64,000 nt of DNA from Axinella damicornis (GCA_963931865.1 OZ007513.1:6537929-6601928); one strand, 5' to 3'; numbered from the stretch's first letter, positions 36,745 to 48,195 are shown. Numbers and translations: made by a program. The notes: generated by a model from the sequence alone, not told the origin.

Positions 36745-39700
36745 TTGGTGTGATGCCGGCCGCCATCCCACCTGAAAACTTGTCTCTCTTTGCTTCAGAG
36801 AGTTTACAAGGAGTTCAAAAACCTCCTGTTCAGAACAATACAGCTCTTGAGGGCATGCAGCTGGATCCAATCCATAGGAGCTTCCTTCCTCAGATGTCAG
36901 AGGTGGTGTAGCTGTGTTGCTATGGAAGAATGAGTGTCTGCCTTCTGCTCGTCACAGATAATTCTTTTTCCATCATGGTTAATAGCTGGAATTGTTGGAG
37001 CTCCCTTACCATTCAACAGCTTGACCGATTTCCAAAACTGCTTGGAATTTCCAGCTGGAATACTTTAAGGTATTGCATGGTTCCACCTCTACTTCCCTCT
37101 GAGTGAGAATCAACACTCTCTGCCTTTGTATTTGAGGAGGATAGGTAGTCTTTCCGATGCTCTTCGATTTCTGAGTGCAGCTGGTCAAAGCATAGTGCAG
37201 ATCCATAATGTGCCATTACCTCTAACCAGCTCCGCCCACCAGTAGCCTCGAGCGCCTGGGTTCGAGGCTACGCCCACCAGATGATCTGAGTACACTTCAT
37301 ATTACGTCATCAGTTGGCGTTAGATATAGATCAGATGATAAAGTCTAAAGTCTGGCCCACGAAACTACAGTTGTCAGTTAAAGGTCTCTTGACTAGCTAC
37401 GTTGCCAGCATCACACGCGGCCTAAGCGTTTCTCTGATTGATAACTCATAAGATGGCTTGGAGGTGGGAGGAGGGCGGCGTGATGTGCTTCACGCCGACC
37501 ATGGACGAATTCCGACTACATGGTCCATGATGGAACGGCAGGGAGTTCATAAGTGTGGCTTGGCTAAGGTAAGAGTCGTGCGTTGAGTGGGGAAAGTCTT
37601 AACATAATTATTACGTCATAGATCAGAGGATAACTAACTTGTTCTAGAGACGGAAGTGAATATTAGTCGACAGGAAGTTAAGACTTTGAGTATTGCATGC
37701 TCATAATTTGAGCACCAGCCCTGCATGACCCTAACTTACCGTTGGCACTAATTAAAAGCGCCTCTCCAACAAAGGTGCCCCCGCAACCAGAATTTTTTTT
37801 CCGCTGCAAAAGTGGGCACCCTCTAACCATAGAAACATTTTTGGGGGGTTGCCTTCCAGTAAGAAGGATTTCACAAGGCCTCACTGTGCAGGAGACTGTC
37901 GTACTCCGCTGCTCCATCAGCCTATCCTTCAGCCCCTTGCAGCACAAATGCTGAAGCGTCCAGTAGACCACCCAATAGAAGCGGGAAGTTAGGTACAGGA
38001 GAACACTGATCAGCACGCGGACACTGACGGCGGTAATGTTGCTCTATTACTCTAATTAAGGCACCCCCAAGACTCCACAGCAATTTTTCTCTCTCCAATG
38101 AAGACACCTCCACCGATAATAATTTTTTTCTTGAAGGCGCCTTTATTAGAGCGCCTGCAGTACCCTACCCATTGGCCTACTTGCTGCCAGACCAATAACC
38201 ACTTTGTTTAGAGAATGGGATACACTTTGTATTTATGAGTGTGAGCGAGGTCGTAATACAGTGTAGTTCCCTGTAATGATTTCATCTCGTTGCTTGAGCC
38301 AACTACATGGTACTGCATTGTCAACACTAGCTGCATGGATCCACAGATTTGTCACATGAGTATAACTTTTCAACCATTTCTTCCTGGTCTTGTTTGGTGT
38401 TCTGTGCCTTTGGTACCACCTCACTTTCATTTCCACTTCTTCTTTGTCCACACACCATCGAAGTTAGGATTGGAATGCTTTGTACGTTGTATTTGCATGC
38501 GCCAGGTTACAGTCTGGACATCTGTTGTTGTCTCCTCTGCATGCAACTTATGCAGGGTTCGCTCATCATTGCTCAATAAGAGTGCATATCTTTGTTGTTG
38601 CACACTGTCTGTCTTCATTAACATTATATTGGTCCATTGTATAGGTGATTCCACCGAAGGAGTGGCGGCCACGCAAGTCGTACGATGACATTGGCTCGAT
38701 GTGCATCGGCCCGCATACCCATCTCCCAGTTTGTGACTGGGCAGCAGGGCAGGTGTACAACATCCAAAAGAAGGCCATCAGCTTCCATGATTTCTCAGAA
38801 ATGGCCAACAGTGGCAGGTATGTTTACATGTACATGTATGTTACTGTAAGTCGTGCCTGCCTTTATATACTCAGCCTTGTTCCCAAGCTTCACACCAGCT
38901 TGCGGAGACATGGAGACCTGGTCACATGGATAGCCTCGGTGCCAGGCTCTCTCAGCCTGGGGCAGAGGCTGTCACATGCATAGCATCAAGTTTATTGACA
39001 CACATAGGTTGGTGTCAGCATACGGGCTGATAGCATCAAGTAGGCACATGGTTGGTGTCAGCATAGGGATTGATGGCATCAAGTAGACATTGACACATAT
39101 ATATTATAGGTTGGTGTTAACATACAGTGTACACATAGGTTGGTGCCAGCACAGGGTTGGTATAAACCGACCAGGGAGCTTCACTGTGCGTCCTTGTCTT
39201 TGCTTACCGTTATCCAAATGTCCCTGGTGTCTGATTGTTGGTTGCTCAGGTACAAACCTCCCAAGCCTGAAGGCAAAGGACAATGAAGAATTGGAATGGA
39301 AATACTGGAAGAATGTGACTTTCAACCAGCCGCTGTACTGTGCGGACATCCCGGGGACCGTCACTGATCCGAGTGTACGGGAATGGAACATCAACAGTCT
39401 GAACACCATCCTGGACACAGTACCCCGGGAGTATGGGGTGCACATCCCTGGCGTGAACACAGCGTACCTCTACTTCGGGATGTGGAAAACCAGCTTTGCC
39501 TGGCACACTGAGGATATGGACCTGTACAGCATCAATTACCTACACTTCGGTGCTCCGAAACAATGGTGAGTGCTTGAAGGGGGAAGGGAGGAAGGGGGGA
39601 GGGGAGTGAGGGGGGAGGGGGGAGGGGAGGGAGTGGGGAGGGGAGGGAGGAGAAGGGGAGGGAGGGGAGAGGGTGGGGAAGGGGGAGGATAGGGAGGAGG

Positions 39701-42409
39701 CCTCGAGGGTAAGGGATGGGGGAGGGGAGGGAGAAGGAGGAGGGGGGCAGTTGTCTACTATGCATCTTTGTGGATGCGATGTTATTATACTGCCTACACT
39801 GGCATCTATACTGCTTTTGTTTCATTCACTTGTAGGTATGCAATCCCACCAGAGAATGGCCCAAGGTTGGAGAGGCTTGCCAAGGGTGAGGAGTATACAT
39901 GTGTAGCGTGCACATACAGTACCAACCACATGGCATATTGCTTACTGCATCAACCTCGTTGTATACTCCATCGAATAGTCGATCACCCTCATTGTGTACC
40001 CTGGTCACTTGTCACCTTGTCTATCAACCTCGTAAGGCTTGTGGCAGCATAATTTTAGGAATAAGAGGCCTATTAAACTGTAGCATCAAGGGTAATGCGA
40101 GAGTAATCAAGTGTATATGGGAATAATTGGCTTATGCCATGTGTTTCAGCTTTGAGCTAACAGTCTCTCAACATGTCATTGATGAATCAGCAGTGATGTC
40201 GAGCAGTAGTTGCAGTACTGAACCCCACGTAGTATACTCCATGGAATAATACTTTGTCATCCTGTCTGTAAACCCCATTGTACATGTAGGTCACCCTTGT
40301 ACAACACCATGTGGAAGCCTGTCAACATCACACTTATTGATTATTCATGTTTGGTCACCTTCTAAGTATAGCTGGCCACTCTTGCCTGGAAATAGAGCAC
40401 AGTTGGTCAACCTCGCAGTATGGGTCACCCTCGTCTGTGTACCTCATAGTCTCTGTGTCAGTCACCCTTGTCTATAGACCTCGCAGTATACTCCATTGAA
40501 GTATAGTTGGTCACCCTCGCCTGTCAACCTTGTTGTATAGGTCACCCTCGTCTGTGTACCTCATACTATGGTCACACTTGTCTACCAACCTCCCATTGAA
40601 GTATATTTGGTTGCCCCTGCCTGTCGTGCTCCGTTGAAGTATAGTTGGTCAGCCCTCGTTGGTCACATCCATTGAAGCAGAGTGTAAGTTACAGACAGCA
40701 TACTGTATGAAAACAGTGTCTCAGTAGACATGTTCCAAACATTTCAGCACCTCACTTTTTGGTCACCCCTTCACTAAGAATAGTCTCTAAGTTTGGCAAG
40801 GGATATCTAGTCTGTGTTTTGATGTTGTATAGATATGCTACGTATAAGCTATCAGCCCAGGCCTGAGACACTCTCTAATGAGCTGTATACCACATGGTCC
40901 TCAAGTTTCTTCACGTGCGGTGAGGTCAGGTAGACAGATGGTAGAACACGGGGGGCGGTGCCCGCCGTTTATAATACCTGTTTCACGTCGATCCGTCCCC
41001 ACCGTTGTGAACAATGAACACAGTATAGATCGTCTGCCTTGCGAACGCTCTGATATCCAGCCTTTGGACGGACAGTACAAGACAGGATGTTATTCTTCAT
41101 TGGGCACCGCCCTCCGTGTGGCTACCATGTGTCAACCTGATAGCACCACACATGACCAGATCTCCCAGGCCTTCCCCCGCCGTATTTCATACTGGAGGCG
41201 ATGAAATACTGGTGGTGGGGAAACGAGGCTACAGACTAACCCCACATGATTTTGGGGACTGGGGAAAATGTGCATGTACACATGCCATGCATGCACATGC
41301 AGTCATGTGGTGTTTCTCCAAAGGAGGGCACCAAACTGTTTGTCTGAAGGAGCCCCCCCCCCCCCCCCCCCCCCCCTTTCCTGGCCTACATGTACATTGT
41401 AATATCCTTTGATGTGAGCATTGGAATGCATTAAGTTCTTGGATGAGGTCATATTTATGGCTTTCCTCCTCCTACCTGCCTTCCTGTCAACTTTGAGAGA
41501 AACACTATTATGTATAGCCTCGTCCCCAGGCCTCACTGCAAGCGCAAACACTAGGGTGAGAAGCCCTAGGAACGAGGCTACTATACGTACATGTATACCC
41601 CCTGTCCTGCACTCCTGGTGAGGTAAGCTTAGCCTTGTTCCCAGGCTCCTCCCCAGTTTTACATGTATGCCCCATACTGTTCAAAAACGTTTTATGTACA
41701 GTATGCGACATTAAGCTGGGGAGGAGCCTGGGAATGAGGCTAGGATGATGCTCCATGCCTTGCTTTACTCTCACCACGTGGACACTTCAGCAGACTCTCT
41801 ATCAACTCCCAGTTTTCACACGTATGTGACATCACTTACTGGCTACCGTGGTCAAAGTAAGCAATAGCGATGAAGATGAAAGTTGATCGAGTTTCTCCGC
41901 ATTCGTGAGTCAGTGAACGGTAGCAAATTACAGCGTTGTACATGTAGTCGGAATCTCCTTGTGTTAGGGTGTGAACAGAGCCAGGAAGACAGATCGAAGA
42001 GTGTGAGGCAGCAGGGAGCAATGGACACCCCATGACAGACTGAAACACTTAAAACAGACCTGGGAATGGCAAGACTGTGGTTTGGATATGTATGGCTATA
42101 CAGCCAGCTTCTAGCCTCATTCCCAGGCTCTCCCACACGCAACCAAAAACTGTAGTACTGTAAGCTGGGCAATGGACTGGGAATGAGGCTAGCCATGCAG
42201 CTTCTATTTTACCCCAACTGAGTGCTTGCAAAGAGCAATCCATATAGTATAGCGGGTTATTTTCGTGGGTGCAAATTTTCGTGAAATGCTGGATAAGTCG
42301 TCAGAATTAATTTTCGTGGTTCTAATTTTCGTGGCGCCGGCCGACCCAATAATCGATGACGTAATAACTTGAGTACACGTACACGTGTTCAAGTTCTAGC
42401 TGTTTATTA

Positions 42410-43456
42410 TTGAAGTTTGTGAAACGACGATTGTATTTCGAGATGGAGCAGTTCACTATCGAGTCGTGCGTGAGAGGCTACCATGTGTACAAGGACATAT
42501 GGGAGGCCTCTGTCGGGGAGCAACTGCCATGCCAACGCGAGAATGGAAACCGTGCAGATCCGTTTGCTGTGGCGGTAGTGAAACGTGGAGTAACTGTTGG
42601 GCACATACCACGGAAGATATCTTCTGTTTGTTCCCTCTTCCTGCGCAGAAACGGTGTGATAAACGTCTGTACTACCGACAGAAGGCGATTTTCTCAGGAT
42701 CTTCCTCAGGGAGGCCTTGAAATTCCCTGCGTGATCACGTTTGAAGGCGCTGGCAAGGATGTACAAAAGGTGCGAAAACTTGTCACAGCTTCTCTACCGA
42801 CCACATGTACCTCCACCGCCAAAAACTGCACAAATGATGGACCACCCAGCAAAAGAAGAAGAACAGAGAAAGGCAGTGCGGAGGGGCATAATAGCAGTGA
42901 AGGTGAAGTAGACACCAGTACCAATGAGTGGGTGCAGTGTGGTGGGGTCATCCTTAGCAACTATGACCGCAAGATTCTTGCTACTGGACAAAAGTTAACT
43001 GATAAACATATAAATTTCGCCCAAACTCTGTTACGATTGCAGTTTCCGAAGCTGAATGGGTTGCAGTCAAGCTTGTACCAGTCCCGCTCTCAAGGTTTCA
43101 AGACCAATGAATACGCCCTTCAAATCCTCCATTCCCGTGGTGATCACTGGATTGTCGCAACAACTGTACAGTGTAACCCCGGCGAGGTCAGGGTGTTCGA
43201 CTCTGTGTATGCATCGCTGGATGATGGAACACATGAAACTGTCGAGAGGATGTTTGGCGGCCACACAGGTTTCCTTCGAGTAACTACAATGAATGTACCG
43301 AAACAACAGGGAGGTAAAGATTGTGGTGTGTTTGCCATAGCAGTGTGTACTTGCCTTGCATTTGGTGGAGATCCATCGAAGATGGTGATTTGCCAGGCTG
43401 GAATGAGGGACCACCTTCTGAAATGTTTTGAGGAGAAACTTCTCTCTCTGTTTTAG
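42410..43456 (+). CDS. HIRAN-like domain fused to Ulp1/C48-type cysteine protease
   Basis: This frame has 348 codons; MEQFTIESC at codon 12 (42443) may be the true start. Residues about 17-125 are HIRAN-like: VRGYHVYKDIW, ADPFAVAVVKRG, VGHIPRKIS. HIRAN domains bind DNA ends in Rad5/HLTF-type proteins; related modules are common in invertebrate proteins of unknown role. A basic linker (PPSKRRRTEK, 145-154) could be a nuclear signal. Residues about 180-348 are Ulp1-like, with the catalytic set visible: His246 (GDHWIV), Asp264 (VRVFDS), Gln300 and Cys305 (QQGGKDCGVFAIA). Such enzymes remove SUMO or similar modifiers. The gene converges on the transposase with 135 bases between stops. Its role in transposition is unknown; protecting transposase from sumoylation is only a guess. 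It has no counterpart in copy 1. Confidence 0.85.
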   Translation: MKFVKRRLYFEMEQFTIESCVRGYHVYKDIWEASVGEQLPCQRENGNRADPFAVAVVKRGVTVGHIPRKISSVCSLFLRRNGVINVCTTDRRRFSQDLPQGGLEIPCVITFEGAGKDVQKVRKLVTASLPTTCTSTAKNCTNDGPPSKRRRTEKGSAEGHNSSEGEVDTSTNEWVQCGGVILSNYDRKILATGQKLTDKHINFAQTLLRLQFPKLNGLQSSLYQSRSQGFKTNEYALQILHSRGDHWIVATTVQCNPGEVRVFDSVYASLDDGTHETVERMFGGHTGFLRVTTMNVPKQQGGKDCGVFAIAVCTCLAFGGDPSKMVICQAGMRDHLLKCFEEKLLSLF

Positions 43457-43591
43457 TGTATTTTACTATCTGAACAGCTGTCATTCTCATTTCATCATTA
43501 CATGTATACATGCCATCAACAATCAGTTATTACAAGAGCAATCAACTTCATAATTATGTAGTTACCTACAGGAAATATAAATGGGGGGAGC

Positions 43592-45052
43592 CTAGCAGTC
43601 ACTGAGGATGTCCAAGATGCCAACTTTAGCGAATCCATTTACAATGAAGGTAGGGTTTGCACAGATGTGATCGTAGAGATCTAGTAGCCAACGGGCACCA
43701 AGTGGCTTCATGATGCTGAGTCGCATGTCAACTTGCTGTGTGTCTTCGTCAAGTTGATCAATAATCTGACTAGCGTACCAGTCCTGGAATTTTCCTCGAA
43801 GAAACTCCTTCGCTGGCTTGTTCACGCTCACATCGAGTGGCTGAAGCCGATCAGTGCAGTTTGCTGGTACACAGACACGTTCGATGTTGTTGTCCTCTAG
43901 AATCTGGAGCACTTCTTCCGTCCACTGGCCTTTGAAGACATCGAAGATTGCTAGTGCAGGGTGGTCGTCACTTAGCTTCAATTGCTCCCTCTTCTGTTTC
44001 ACATAAGGCACAATGATCTTCTTGATGTACGTTTTCATGGTTTCCTCATTTGACCATCGGTTAGGGGTATAGGTCACATTCCAGTCACTCGGAAATGTGA
44101 CGGAAGGAAGGCACGCCCGTGTCTTGCCTTGATATATCAGTTGGAAAGGCAAGAATTCTCCGATAGGAGTTGCGGCAAACACAGCTGTGATTTGCCGCTT
44201 GTCATCTACCCCTGAAATCTCGACTCGTTTTGAACCTCTCCGTTCCATAGTCCAAGACGAGACTGGCACAATTTTTATCCCTGTCTGATCCCAATTGATC
44301 ACAAGTTCGGGAGGGATCTCGAGCATGTCAACAGTTGCTTTCAAGTCAAAGAGATATTGGGTCTTGATAGCCTCAAACTGTTCAACGTCAACTTTAGCCT
44401 TCGTGTTTCCCCTTCTCTTCACAAAACCCATCCTGTAAAGAATGGATTTGGCCCAGTTCTTGGTCAGCAGGTGCTCAAGTGACTTGTCACGCTTACGAAC
44501 GACTCCTTTTGCTGTAGCAATGGTGATGGACGTGTTCACCACTGCTCCACGGTCACGCATAGTTCGGATGATGGTCTGAACCTCCCTATCAACCTTTTCC
44601 CCCAGAAGAAACGGCCTACCCCGTTTCTTACTAGGCAACTCCGTCACCGCTAAGTCACCTCCAATCTCCGTCGAAGTACACTTACTCCGTAGCTCTTTGT
44701 TATAGGCCTTGACCCAATCCCTCACCGTGCTCTCCTTCAGGTCTTTTTGAAACTCCTTGCTGAAACGCGTAACAGCAGCTCGAACTCCGTTACTGCTTCC
44801 GTACTTAGCAACTTTCGTCTTCTCCTCCGCGGTAAACGACAAGTACTGGCCTCGCTTTTTCAGCTGTGTCTCCGCTTTCTTCAGTTCTTTGTTCACTTCC
44901 TCAATTACACCACGAGGTGGATAGTGGACCGTGTGGATCCAGGACACTGTCGACGGGACGCAGATAACGAAAGAGAGCCATGGTTTTCGATCACACATTG
45001 ATTTTAGCACGTTGGGTGAAAATTTTCGTGGGTGGAAAATTTCGTGACTCAT
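43592..45052 (-). CDS. DDE transposase, pogo/DDE_1-like
   Basis: The frame has 486 codons. The first 45 residues are translated subterminal repeat, so the real start may be later or after a small intron. An HTH-like region (SNGVRAAVTRFSKEF, STVRDWVKAYNKE, about 87-120) is followed by the hook-like SKKRGRP (141-147). The catalytic core has aspartates in NWDQTGIK (255), AIFDVFKG (371) and DRLQPLD (407), the layout of DDE_1 transposases such as pogo and Tigger. The second motif lacks the usual DN pair. The frame is uninterrupted, which is unusual in this window. It would bind the element's ends and catalyse cut-and-paste at TA. Confidence 0.88.
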   Translation of the reverse strand: MSHEIFHPRKFSPNVLKSMCDRKPWLSFVICVPSTVSWIHTVHYPPRGVIEEVNKELKKAETQLKKRGQYLSFTAEEKTKVAKYGSSNGVRAAVTRFSKEFQKDLKESTVRDWVKAYNKELRSKCTSTEIGGDLAVTELPSKKRGRPFLLGEKVDREVQTIIRTMRDRGAVVNTSITIATAKGVVRKRDKSLEHLLTKNWAKSILYRMGFVKRRGNTKAKVDVEQFEAIKTQYLFDLKATVDMLEIPPELVINWDQTGIKIVPVSSWTMERRGSKRVEISGVDDKRQITAVFAATPIGEFLPFQLIYQGKTRACLPSVTFPSDWNVTYTPNRWSNEETMKTYIKKIIVPYVKQKREQLKLSDDHPALAIFDVFKGQWTEEVLQILEDNNIERVCVPANCTDRLQPLDVSVNKPAKEFLRGKFQDWYASQIIDQLDEDTQQVDMRLSIMKPLGARWLLDLYDHICANPTFIVNGFAKVGILDILSDC

Positions 45053-47026
45053 GGGTTAACCACGAAAATAACGAAAATTGGCACCCCACGAAAATAACCT
45101 GCTATACGGTATTGCATACAGGCTGTGGACAGCTGGCCCAGTCTCACCCTAGCTGTGTTAATGGTGCTAACAAGTCCAGCTGTTTGTTGTCCCACCTCCA
45201 GGTGTTTCAGGAGTGGCCATTTCATTATCACCTCCCCCTAAGGTTACCATGCTGGCTTCAATCAGGGCCTCAACTGTGCTGAGTCCACCAACTTCGCTCC
45301 TGTGCGCTGGATCGATTTCGGGAAGAAGGCTATATTATATACCCAGTGCCACTGTAGGAAGGACAACGTCAGAATCGATATGGTCCTCTTTGTGAAAAAG
45401 TTTCAGGTAAGCAATTACCGAGTCTCCCACGTCAACTCTCTACCTCCATTTCCCAGAGCCATCCCTTCCCCCTCCCTTCCTCTCCCTCTCCTACCCTCCC
45501 CCTGGCTGGCCACCTTTGCCTGCACATTTTCATAAGTCTAAATAGAGCCCACCAGAATAATTTATGAGGGGGCTGGCACTCTGATATTTTGGTCTTAAGG
45601 TAGTTACATATGTTGTAAAGCCTTCAAGTTTGAAGCCTAAAACATGTTTAGTTTCAAATTGGCGGTTAGGCCGGGGCACTAAAAATTGCACTTTTCCTAT
45701 ACGTTACATATGGTTTGGGGTAGCCCCCCAAGCATACATGACGTATGTAATTTTTGTTGCCCTCTAACTGCCAAACTAAGCTTCAAAGTGGCTTTAATTA
45801 CTACATGAACTACATACATGTACAGTACCCTACATGCACCAAAAAATCAGATTGCCAGCCCCTCAGAAATGTTTTGGTGGGGTCTATATTTAGACATAAC
45901 AAATGTGGCATTCACCTATCTTTCTTACTGCTTGCTTATACAGCCAGAGAAGCGGAGTAAAGAAGCTCAGGATGAGTGTGTTCAGCCCCCATCACCAGCT
46001 CATGATGTGTAGGTTTATACTGATGAATAATTTTACACCTTATACAAGGTCATTATTGTTTGCAGGTACTAATTTTAGCAAACTGAGCATGCAGCAGAGT
46101 TGGTGGGTATTAAGGTTACGGGATACTTGTGCATGCGCCGTGCGAAATGTATTGGAAATGTATACTTAATTTCTCTCACCAAAAATCTCTAATACGAAGA
46201 GCTTGAGCAACTTGATTCTGGTGGTGGTGCAGGGCATGACAGAAGCTTTTTTTGATAGCATAATCCTTGGCAAATTTATCTGCTGTCTGGCTCAAGAAAA
46301 GTGGTAAATACGGCTTTTTGGTGAACTGAACTGCTCGTTTTTGCACGCCTATACAGCGTATCCGTAAAAGCTTCTGTCATGCCCTGCACCTTGTGACAGC
46401 GCACCTCCACCGCCAGAATTAAGTTGCTCATGCTCTTCGTACTAGAAATTTTTGGTGAGAGAAATTAAATATACATTTCCAATACATTTCGCATGGCGCG
46501 CGCACGAATATCCCGTAACCTTAAGTTTTAACTATCGGAGCTACATTGTACATGTAGTAGCTAATGTTGTATTACTGATTCTTGGAGTCCGTTGAAGTGG
46601 CAACCGCTCCGCTCATGATCAGTTTGCTGGTAAGCTTAAGGTCGCGGACTAGTCGCGTATTAATTCAATTAGCATGCTACGCGTGAGTATTGTTTTCCAG
46701 CTGTACTGTCAATTTTCGTGAACCTATTGACCTTTTGCGGAAGTCAATTAGACATCGTGGAAAGTGTAGAGGCAGCCAGTGCGTGCCAAGGCGTTGTTGT
46801 ACGTTTTGTGGGCGAAGTCTCTGGCTAAAGCTGTTGTTGTTCGGGCGAAAGTTATTTGAACCACAGCCGACTTTGACTGACAGAAGGACACCAATCCAAA
46901 AGAGAGATCCAGGATGTCCAGCAACTGTACTTTGCGGAAACGTATAGTTTTTGTCTAACCGCTGAACATAGTGGCAGTACAGAGCCAAGTGTAGCCAAAA
47001 ATGTGTCGTTGAAGGTCTTGTACTCA

Positions 47027-47528
47027 AGAGAAACACTATATGTATAGCCTCGTCCCCAGGCCTCACTGCAAGCGCAAACACTAGGGTGAGAAGCCCTAGG
47101 AACGAGGCTACTATACGTACATGTATACCCCCTGTCCTGCACTACTGGTGAGGTAAGCTTAGCCTTGTTCCCAGGCTCCTCCCCAGCTTTACATGTATGC
47201 CCCATACTGTACAAAAACGTTTTATGTACAGTATGCAACATTAAGCTGGGGAGGAGCCTGGGAATGAGGCTAGGATGATGCTCCATGCCTTGCTTTACTC
47301 TCACCACGTGGACACTTCAGCAGACTCTCTATCAGCTCCCAGTTTTCACACGTATGTGACATCACTTACTGGCTACCGTGGTCAAAGTAAGCAATAGCGA
47401 TGAAGATGAAAGTTGATCGAGTTTCTCCGCATTCGTGAGTCAGTGAACGGTAGCAAATTACAGCGTTGTACATGTAGTCGGAATCTCCTTGTGTTAGGGT
47501 GTGAACAGAGCCAGGAAGACAGATCGAA
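47027..47528. repeat. Partial third copy of the duplicated unit
   Basis: After the tail of copy 2, the sequence restarts at the equivalent of 10107 (41500 in copy 2) and runs collinearly to the equivalent of 10605, where it meets the N gap. The junction lies in a shared AGAGAAAC. About 8 bases of the copy-1 sequence are missing just before it. This could be a further tandem copy or an assembly join. Confidence 0.9.
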
Positions 47529-47728
47529 NNNNNNNNNNNNNNNNNNNNNNNNNNNNNNNNNNNNNNNNNNNNNNNNNNNNNNNNNNNNNNNNNNNNNNNN
47601 NNNNNNNNNNNNNNNNNNNNNNNNNNNNNNNNNNNNNNNNNNNNNNNNNNNNNNNNNNNNNNNNNNNNNNNNNNNNNNNNNNNNNNNNNNNNNNNNNNNN
47701 NNNNNNNNNNNNNNNNNNNNNNNNNNNN
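47529..47728. other. Assembly gap of 200 N
   Basis: A run of exactly 200 N separates the partial third repeat copy from unrelated sequence encoding a tyrosine phosphatase exon. The round number suggests a placeholder rather than a measured length. Open reading frames that cross it have no meaning. Confidence 0.99.
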
Positions 47729-47770
47729 CCCTGCATAGCGATATATATACTCCTTGGCATTGTAGTAGCC
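47729..47770 (-). pseudogene. Tyrosine phosphatase exon next to the gap
   Basis: After acceptor CTGCCACAG the minus strand reads GYYNAKEYI, continuing the phosphatase exon at 47926-48002; the family reads GYN..KEYIATQGP. The expected IA.QG appears only after a frame change within TATATATA, four bases more than needed. The exon runs into the gap. Confidence 0.6.
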
Positions 47771-47925
47771 CTGTGGCAGAGGAGAGATCAACATCAGGTT
47801 CACTGTTGGGACAACTAACGTTTATGAGACAGTCTTGCGACACATGACCATTGTAGTCTTGAGTCAACCGTTTGTTCCAGTCGGTTGACAGACTCAGCAC
47901 AGTGTGTTACAAGTATGTGACTCAC

Positions 47926-48002
47926 AGCGATGTAGTCACCATTGATGTAGTCGGAACACTCCACTCCTTCAATAGGGGTCAGCTTGACACGAGTGTGGTC
48001 AA
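47926..48002 (-). CDS. Receptor-type protein tyrosine phosphatase exon
   Basis: The exon lies between acceptor CTCTGCAG and donor GTGAGT and encodes DHTRVKLTPIEGVECSDYIN followed by GDYIA. This is the start of the classical PTP catalytic domain (D.SRV.L....GSDYINANYI), just upstream of the KNRY/substrate loop partners. The catalytic HCSAG motif must lie in or beyond the gap. A 35-bp exon at 48447-48481 (EYLKKMQRNPRK) probably precedes it. The gene runs on the minus strand. Which PTP subfamily it belongs to cannot be told. Confidence 0.8.
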
Positions 48003-48039
48003 CTGCAGAGCAAAGCTTTGGTGAACGGTCATAGGTCAG

Positions 48040-48195
48040 TGTGGGAGGAGGAGGAGGAGGAGGAGGAGGAGGAGGAGGGGAGGAGGAGGAGGAGGAGGGG
48101 GAGGAGGAGGAGAGGGGGAAGAGGAGGAGGAGGAGGAGGGGGAGGAGGGGGGAGATGGAGGAGGAAAGGGAGTGGAGGAGTGGGAGGAGGAATAG
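48040..48195. repeat. GGA-rich simple repeat
   Basis: (GGA)n with GGGG interruptions, strictly purine on this strand. The frames with long Glu/Gly runs are not genes. Confidence 0.95.

Larger units (their letters stand above)
42247..45109. mobile_element. Autonomous-looking pogo-like DNA transposon with HIRAN-Ulp1 gene
   Basis: The ends are GTATAGCGGGTTATTTTCG (42247 on) and the complement of CGAAAATAACCTGCTATACGG (to 45109), a slightly imperfect inverted repeat. The target duplication is TA: copy 1 reads CCATATATTGC at the empty site near 10853, copy 2 reads CCATA-TA, element, TA-TTGC. Subterminal ATTTTCGTG motifs are repeated at both ends. Two long intact genes converge inside: a HIRAN-Ulp1 protein (plus) and a DDE transposase (minus). 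TA duplication and transposase place it in the Tc1/mariner-pogo assemblage. Intact genes and absence from copy 1 suggest recent insertion. Confidence 0.92.
37489..45406 (+). pseudogene. KDM4: KDM4-like histone demethylase, disrupted (copy 2)
   Basis: Exons correspond to copy 1: 37489-37568, 38645-38817, 39250-39565, 39838-39887 and 45202-45406. The exon-1 frameshift, the extra base in the JmjC exon and the TAA in place of Tyr in FPYGYH are all shared with copy 1. The last exon is 205 bp instead of 200. Here the cysteine-rich CHCRKDN part is in frame with GYHAGFN, so copy 1 suffered the deletion. The intron before this exon holds the 2.86-kb transposon at 42247-45109. Confidence 0.86.
30482..47026. 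repeat. Long direct duplication, copy 2
   Basis: This is the second copy of bases 1-12764. It begins without a gap immediately after the region unique to copy 1. Homology ends near 47026, where the sequence jumps back to the equivalent of position 10107. Copy 2 is longer because of extra sequence at 33911-35040 and a DNA transposon at 42247-45109. Differences also occur in CA and purine tracts, as expected for alleles or recent duplicates. Confidence 0.95.

Noticed and set aside
47366..47900. Open reading frames of 100-170 codons around 47.5-47.9 kb
   Set aside because: They read through the 200-N gap and have no meaning.
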